NCBI GenBank assembly: GCA_003250235.1
Contig: QKGY01000376.1
Span: forward strand, 1 to 19,889
Reading direction: 5' to 3'
DNA length: 19,889 nt
Source of the DNA: Desulfuromonadaceae bacterium
Lineage (GTDB): Bacteria > Desulfobacterota > Desulfuromonadia > Desulfuromonadales > SZUA-540
Made by a program: the position numbers and the translations under genes. Positions 16,543 through 19,889 of this stretch are shown here, one piece after another. The notes beneath the pieces were generated by a model. That model was not told where the DNA came from and did no database searches. It saw nothing but the letters and a program-made list of their open reading frames with translations. Each line of letters opens with the position of its first letter. Within the stretch, counting starts at the first letter, position 1.

Positions 16543-17748
16543 TTATTTACTGGCCGCTGCAGGCCGAACGACAGCGACGATAGGCTCCGAGCCCGGCTTG
16601 GAACCGAACGCAACGGGCCGTACGGTAGTCCCCGGGCGCGCTCTTTGAAGCCCTTCGACGATCAGCCGGTCCCCCGGGTTCAACCCCTCGCTGACGAGCC
16701 AATTGTCACCGATGGTGCGAACCACCTGAATCACACGGGCTTCCACCTTATCTTCCGCCCCCACAACCAAGGCTGTGGCGTTGCCGGACGGATCACGGGA
16801 TATCCCCCGCTGGGGAGCGAGTATAGCCTGATCGTTCACCCCCTCTTCCACAACGGCACGGACAAACATCCCCGGCAGCAGCAGATGTTCAGGATTCGGG
16901 AAGATCGTACGCAGCGTCACCGATCCCGTACTCTGATTGACCGTAACCTCCGAGAATTTCATTGTGCCCGGATGGTCATACGGCGTTCCGTCTTCCAGCA
17001 CCAGTTTCACCTGTGCCTGTTGGGGATCGTTGGATTTCAGCAGCCCGCTGGCCAGATTCCGTTTCAGACGAAGCAGTTCGCTCGTCGACTGGGTCACATC
17101 AACGTAAACCGGATCAAGCTGCTGGATCGTTGCCAAAGGATCGGCCTGACTGGCGGTAACCAGCGCTCCGGTCGTAACGGAAGAGCGCCCGATACGGCCC
17201 GATATCGGTGCTTTCACCGTGGTGTAGTCCAGATTGATCCGCGCACTCTGTACCGCGGCTTTGGCGGACAGAATATCCGCTTCGGCCAGTTTGAGCGCTG
17301 CGGAGGCGTCATCATAATCCTGCTGACTCACCGCATTGATCTTCACCAGGTCCCGGAATCGTTCCTCTTTGAGTTGAGCGGGAATCAGGTTTGCCTCCGC
17401 CCTGGCCAAGACCGCGATGGCGCTATCGTAGGCGGCTTTGTACGTGGATGGATCAATCTGATAGAGCATTTGACCGGCTTTTACGTCGGTACCTTCCGTA
17501 AAAAGCCTTTTTTGGATGATGCCGCCAACTTGGGGACGGACCTCGGCAATCAAATATGCTGACGTCCTGCCGGAAAGTTCCGTGGTCAGGGAAACGCGTT
17601 GCTGCTCAACCACCACCACGCCGACCTCGGGGGCCGGTGCCTGTGCCGGATTACCGGCGAGGCTTTGTTGTTCGCAACCCGTCAGCATCATCCCTCCGAG
17701 GAATAAACCAACGGCGGTTATCACTTTGAATTTTTGAATGGTCTGCAT
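16543..17748 (-). CDS. RND efflux membrane fusion lipoprotein (AcrA/MexA family)
   Basis: This 401-residue periplasmic adaptor is anchored by a lipid. It has the hydrophobic stretch VITAVGLFLGGMM and the lipobox LTGC (Cys25). The mature protein has the expected order: a beta-barrel/lipoyl segment (SAYLIAEVRPQVGGIIQKRL), the coiled-coil hairpin (about 100-165, rich in Ala/Leu/Glu), the second lipoyl half (YTTVKAPISGRIGRSSVTTG) and a membrane-proximal C-terminal domain ending AASK. It connects the inner-membrane permease with the outer-membrane factor. It is the first gene of the three-gene operon, with ATG 17748 and AGAGG about 7 nt upstream. A probable promoter lies about 170-200 nt upstream with an operator-like site in the leader. 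Confidence 0.96.
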   Translation of the reverse strand: MQTIQKFKVITAVGLFLGGMMLTGCEQQSLAGNPAQAPAPEVGVVVVEQQRVSLTTELSGRTSAYLIAEVRPQVGGIIQKRLFTEGTDVKAGQMLYQIDPSTYKAAYDSAIAVLARAEANLIPAQLKEERFRDLVKINAVSQQDYDDASAALKLAEADILSAKAAVQSARINLDYTTVKAPISGRIGRSSVTTGALVTASQADPLATIQQLDPVYVDVTQSTSELLRLKRNLASGLLKSNDPQQAQVKLVLEDGTPYDHPGTMKFSEVTVNQSTGSVTLRTIFPNPEHLLLPGMFVRAVVEEGVNDQAILAPQRGISRDPSGNATALVVGAEDKVEARVIQVVRTIGDNWLVSEGLNPGDRLIVEGLQRARPGTTVRPVAFGSKPGSEPIVAVVRPAAASK

Positions 17749-17861
17749 AGGTATACCTCTTTTTTCTGGGGAGTCTTTTTCTACAAATTCTTACCTGAAG
17801 CCCTCTCTGAAAGACGGCCTTTCTCATCGGTTCATCTGCGTAGCAACACGGCCCACCAAAA

Positions 17862-17879
17862 GGAATGAACACTCACTCC
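17862..17879. promoter_or_regulatory. Imperfect operator copy in the efflux operon leader
   Basis: GGAATGAACACTCACTCC differs from the perfect palindrome at 18031-18048 at only 3 of 18 positions and keeps 6 of 9 symmetric pairs. It lies downstream of the predicted transcription start (roughly +33 to +50), where a bound repressor would block elongation. Confidence 0.6.
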
Positions 17880-17909
17880 TCTCGGCGATTGACCAGTGGT
17901 GTGAGTGTT
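17868..17909. repeat. 9-nt inverted repeat spanning the leader
   Basis: AACACTCAC (17868-17876) is the exact reverse complement of GTGAGTGTT (17901-17909), with a 24-nt spacer. It could form a leader RNA hairpin or represent paired half-sites of the operator. It overlaps the imperfect operator copy. Confidence 0.5.
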
Positions 17910-17918
17910 ACGCAATCA

Positions 17919-17948
17919 ATTATAGGATTTATGAAGTTACGGGAACAA
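17919..17948 (-). promoter_or_regulatory. Probable sigma70 promoter of the efflux operon
   Basis: On the minus strand there is a perfect -10 box TATAAT (17924-17919), preceded after 18 nt by TTGTTC (17948-17943), a weak -35. The start of transcription would be near 17912, giving a leader of about 165 nt. A weak -35 flanked by operators would suit a repressed promoter. Confidence 0.6.
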
Positions 17949-18030
17949 GGGGGCTAAGTAGAAATAATTTCCCAGCGACTTCTTAGGAAAATCATCCTTA
18001 CGCCAACCTCCACAAAAACGCATCATGTGT

Positions 18031-18048
18031 GGAGTGAACGTTCACTCC
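18031..18048. promoter_or_regulatory. Perfect 18-bp palindromic operator (TetR-type)
   Basis: GGAGTGAACGTTCACTCC is fully self-complementary with the core TGAACGTTCA, a form often bound by TetR/AcrR-family dimers. It lies 83 bp upstream of the predicted -35 box of the efflux operon, and a related copy lies downstream of the promoter, 169 bp away centre to centre. The regulator family is inferred from form only. Confidence 0.65.
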
Positions 18049-18112
18049 GTTTTAGCGCAAGAGTTTTTCCTTGTCCAGTCTTTTTTCTTCAATCCGTTTT
18101 TTCTTTTTCACC

Positions 18113-18137
18113 CCCCCTGCATGCTTCGCTCAGGGGG
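18113..18137. repeat. GC hairpin in the purE/efflux gap
   Basis: CCCCCTG (18113-18119) pairs perfectly with CAGGGGG (18131-18137) around an 11-nt loop. A long T-rich tract lies to its left on the plus strand, but no T-run follows in either transcription direction. Its function is unclear. It may protect or end the purE transcript. Confidence 0.4.
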
Positions 18138-18180
18138 ATCCGAAGAGTTTATCGGGCCTTCTTCCTTTGGCAGGAAAGGG

Positions 18181-18218
18181 AACCCGGGGGCAGGCAAAAA
18201 TGCCCGCAACCCCGGGTT
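18181..18218 (-). terminator. Hairpin downstream of purE, possible terminator
   Basis: AACCCGGGG (18181-18189) pairs perfectly with CCCCGGGTT (18210-18218), and inside it GGCA and TGCC can pair further. It begins 27 nt past the purE stop. A clear T-run is missing, so it is a probable but not classical terminator. Confidence 0.55.
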
Positions 18219-18244
18219 GTATCACTTGAACGGGTCTGATCCTT

Positions 18245-18772
18245 TTAGGGTTTTTTTAAACCGGCAAGAGCCTCTGCAGAGGTCTTGTCATAGCGTTCGC
18301 GCTCCTGATCGGCAAGCTTCTTCAACCCTTGGGCAATGTCAGGATATTTTAAAGCCAGGATTCGTGCCGCAAGGATCGCGGCGTTTCGAGATCCGTCAAT
18401 CGCCACCGTCGCTACCGGTACTCCGGGAGGCATCTGGACCGTGGACAAAAGGCTGTCCCATCCCGACAGAGGACCATTGCCCAAGGGCAAACCAATGACC
18501 GGCAGTTGCGTATGTCCGGCAATCACCCCGGCAAGATGGGCCGCTACCCCGGCACAACCGATAAGGACTTCCACCCCTTCCGCATGGGCCCTGTCCAGAT
18601 AGGCGAACACCTTGTCCGGGGTCCGATGCGCCGACGCGACCACAATTTCACTGCGAATCCCCAGTTCGTCCAGCGTGTCGCGAACTTTGACCACCTTGGG
18701 TAAATCGCTGGGACTACCGGTAAGAATGCCGACCAGAACCTTATCCTCATTCCGGGTTACTGCTTCGCTCAC
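18245..18772 (-). CDS. purE: 5-(carboxyamino)imidazole ribonucleotide mutase
   Basis: This 175-residue cytoplasmic enzyme of de novo purine synthesis moves the carboxylate of N5-CAIR to give CAIR. The PurE signature elements are clear: LTGSPSDLP (17-25, phosphate-binding Ser and Asp), ASAHRTPDKVFAYL (46-59, catalytic His), GCAGVAAHLAGVIAG (72-86) and the loop DSLLSTVQMPPGVPVATVAI (106-125). SAHRTP and AAHL favour the ordinary bacterial class I mutase over class II AIR carboxylase. A purK partner is not in the window, so the class cannot be confirmed by neighbours. ATG 18772 follows AAGGAG at a 10-nt spacing. It has its own 3' hairpin and appears to be transcribed alone. Confidence 0.95.
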   Translation of the reverse strand: MSEAVTRNEDKVLVGILTGSPSDLPKVVKVRDTLDELGIRSEIVVASAHRTPDKVFAYLDRAHAEGVEVLIGCAGVAAHLAGVIAGHTQLPVIGLPLGNGPLSGWDSLLSTVQMPPGVPVATVAIDGSRNAAILAARILALKYPDIAQGLKKLADQERERYDKTSAEALAGLKKP

Positions 18773-18913
18773 TTTCAGCTCTCCTTGTTTGTTAAAGTCA
18801 TCCGGGGCTCGATGGGTTCTCCCCTACCTAGACGAGCAGGAAAAATCCCCACCCCGAGGGCCGCTCATGTTCCCGTCTAAACAATCACAGACACCGTCTT
18901 CTGGCAACTGTTT

Positions 18914-19290
18914 TTAATCATGGCCTTCGAGACGGTACCTAGTCGTCATCGCCTCCAGTCGGGCAATGCGCTCTTCCATCGGCGGATGCGTCGAGAAAAA
19001 TTTCGAGACCTCCCTGACAGGGGATTGACGATAAACAGATGCGAGGTCGCCGGGCTCGCTTCCCGCAGAGCCGCCACGTGCGAAGCTGTTTGCAGCTTGC
19101 GCAAGGCGCCGGCCAGGGATTGGGGTTTGCCGCTGAGGTGTGCCCCCGATGCATCGGCCAGATATTCCCGGGAACGGGAAACCGCCATCCGGATCAGCAT
19201 CGCCGCTAGAGGCGCAATAAAGGCCACGGAAAGGTTTCCGCCCAACGCCCCTCCCTCTTCTTCGTCGCTGCGTCCTCCTCCCCTGTCCAT
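18914..19290 (-). pseudogene. htpX: htpX remnant: C-terminal part of an M48 membrane protease, truncated and frameshifted
   Basis: On the minus strand from about 19290, the translation GGGRSDEEEGG, then FIAPLAAMLIRMAVSRSREY with LADASGAHLSGKPQSLAGAL, matches the C-terminal third of HtpX. After HLFIVNPLSG the frame breaks. One base too few in the C-run at 19012-19014 (G-run on the coding strand) puts the conserved end FFSTHPPMEERIARLEAM in another frame, which ends at TAA 18916-18914. The N-terminal two thirds, with the membrane helices and the zinc-binding HExxH, are absent, because sequence beyond 19290 is unrelated and contains the upstream region of the next gene. It cannot encode an active protease. 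The intact family (about 280-300 residues) degrades misfolded inner-membrane proteins. A functional copy would have to be elsewhere. Confidence 0.85.
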
Positions 19291-19369
19291 GAAAATCGTT
19301 CTGGCATTGTCGCCTTTATACCCCCATCTGCCCTCGCCCTTTTTCCACTTGGCACCCGCTGTTTCGAGG

Positions 19370-19390
19370 AAGCTGTCACCTTGACAGCTT
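19370..19390. promoter_or_regulatory. Inverted repeat overlapping the lipoprotein -35 box
   Basis: The 9-nt arms AAGCTGTCA and TGACAGCTT are perfectly complementary with a 3-nt spacer. The right arm includes most of the TTGACA at 19381-19386, so a dimeric regulator bound here would compete with RNA polymerase. The regulator is unknown. Confidence 0.6.
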
Positions 19391-19408
19391 TCGGTGCGCC
19401 GTTAAACT
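19381..19408 (+). promoter_or_regulatory. Probable sigma70 promoter of the 17-kDa-antigen-like lipoprotein
   Basis: A consensus -35 TTGACA (19381-19386) is followed after 16 nt by TAAACT (19403-19408), a 4-of-6 match to the -10 box. Transcription would start near 19415, about 50 nt before the ATG. Confidence 0.6.
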
Positions 19409-19464
19409 GAAACGTACTTGCTATTTCCGATTCCATCTCTGAGTTCCGTTTACGGAGGAGCCCT

Positions 19465-19889
19465 ATGAAAAAGTTTATTACCCTGATGGTCGCATTCACC
19501 CTTCTGCTTTCCGGCTGCGCAGCGCCGGTTGGACCGAAGGAGTCGACGGGCACCCTGCTCGGTGCCGGCACAGGGGCATTGCTCGGCGCCCAGGTCGGCT
19601 CAGGGAGGGGAAGGATCGTCGCCGTCGCGATAGGTACCCTGGCCGGTGCCCTGCTCGGGCAGGAAATCGGCCGGTCCCTGGATCGGGCCGACCGGCTGGC
19701 GATGGAGCAGAATGCCCAGTATGCGCTGGAATATACCCGGACCAACCAGACCACCACCTGGGTCAATCCCGATTCGGGGAACTCGGGAACCCTCACGCCG
19801 GTGAGAACCTATCAGGCGGCTGAGAATCAATACTGCCGCGAATATCAGCAGACCATCATTGTAGGAGGGCAGGAGCAGCAGGCCTACGG
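19465..19889 (+). CDS. Glycine-zipper lipoprotein, 17-kDa surface antigen family (3' end outside window)
   Basis: ATG 19465 follows CGGAGGAG at a good distance, and the frame stays open to the window end (141 full codons). The signal peptide MKKFITLMVAFTLLLSGC has the lipobox LSGC, so Cys18 is the lipidated residue. Residues about 29-68 form a glycine-zipper segment (TGTLLGAGTGALLGAQVGSG, and AIGTLAGALLGQEIGRSLD), followed by MEQNAQYALEYTRTNQTTTW and CREYQQTIIVGG, the pattern of the Rickettsia 17-kDa/RT0821-type surface proteins. It is probably an outer-membrane lipoprotein with a structural or envelope-stress role. The exact function is unknown. It has its own promoter and an operator-like dyad, and runs away from the htpX remnant. 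Confidence 0.9.
   Translation, partial: MKKFITLMVAFTLLLSGCAAPVGPKESTGTLLGAGTGALLGAQVGSGRGRIVAVAIGTLAGALLGQEIGRSLDRADRLAMEQNAQYALEYTRTNQTTTWVNPDSGNSGTLTPVRTYQAAENQYCREYQQTIIVGGQEQQAY

Larger units (their letters stand above)
17749..18244. other. 496-bp control region between purE and the efflux operon
   Basis: No convincing gene lies here. The region contains the efflux operon leader and promoter, two related 18-bp operator sequences, a T-rich pyrimidine stretch (18061-18110) and two GC hairpins near the end of purE. TetR-type regulators are commonly encoded next to such pumps, but none is present on either strand. Confidence 0.75.

Noticed and set aside
15247..17562. 771-codon plus-strand open frame
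   Set aside because: It is antisense to the permease and fusion-protein genes, has no ribosome binding site or family motif, and has the His/Gln/Arg/Asp-rich composition of a shadow frame in GC-rich DNA.
17941..18026. 29-codon minus-strand mini-ORF (MMRFCGGW...) between operator and promoter
   Set aside because: It has no ribosome binding site and overlaps the predicted promoter. A leader peptide cannot be supported.
19206..19796. 196-codon minus-strand frame over the lipoprotein and htpX remnant
   Set aside because: It is antisense to a lipoprotein with a clear signal peptide and out of frame with htpX. It has no family features.
1..19889. CRISPR array, tRNA/rRNA genes, transposase, prophage or toxin-antitoxin locus
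   Set aside because: No regularly spaced repeats, tRNA-like cloverleaf, transposase motifs or phage genes were seen on reading both strands. The only toxin-like candidate is the alarmone synthetase, and no antitoxin gene sits beside it.

Overview
This is a gene-dense, GC-rich bacterial window. The gene content is a cold shock protein followed by a Lys/Glu-rich mini-protein, small zinc-ribbon proteins, a stand-alone RelA/SpoT-domain protein, a GH15 glucoamylase next to the oxidative pentose phosphate genes, an RND efflux operon and a PurE of the ordinary bacterial type. This fits a Gram-negative relative of Geobacter/Desulfuromonas (Desulfuromonadota). Assignment to that group is inference from gene content. 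Gram-negative is firmer, because there is a complete RND pump with an outer-membrane factor.

Layout. Positions 1-137 hold the 3' end of a cold shock gene (+) with a strong terminator at 149-182, followed by a small basic ORF with a damaged or unclear start (to 365). Positions 541-1596 hold a stand-alone ppGpp synthetase-domain protein (+). Two small zinc-ribbon genes (-) converge on it (1672-1884 and 1954-2358). After a 457-bp stretch without a recognisable gene comes a seven-gene minus-strand operon, read from 11624 down to 2816: glucoamylase, rpiB, gnd, zwf, pgl, an NRAMP metal transporter and a tandem universal stress protein. Most junctions in it are 4-bp overlaps or very short gaps. A bidirectional-looking terminator (11885-11919) separates it from a minus-strand tripartite efflux operon: lipoprotein membrane fusion protein, RND permease and outer-membrane factor (17748 down to 11963). 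Upstream of that operon are a sigma70-like promoter and two copies of an 18-bp TetR-type operator, but no regulator gene is next to them. purE (18245-18772, -), a truncated and frameshifted htpX remnant (18914-19290, -) and the 5' part of a glycine-zipper lipoprotein of the 17-kDa antigen family (19465 onward, +) end the window.

How the genes fit together. The large operon can release glucose from alpha-glucans in the cytoplasm. Once phosphorylated by a kinase encoded elsewhere, the glucose can pass through G6P dehydrogenase, lactonase and 6-phosphogluconate dehydrogenase to ribulose-5-phosphate, which RpiB can convert to ribose-5-phosphate. This yields NADPH and pentose. The metal importer and the stress protein at its end suggest a reserve-carbon and redox stress module (inference).

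Points of most interest: a +1 frameshift at a small hairpin that joins the glucoamylase reading frame to rpiB; an orphan two-operator control region upstream of the efflux pump; a dyad over the -35 box of the lipoprotein gene; and three separate apparent single-base lesions (small ORF, glucoamylase, htpX) that could be real decay, recoding or sequence error. I did not see a convincing wholly new defence or mobile system, CRISPR array, tRNA or insertion sequence.
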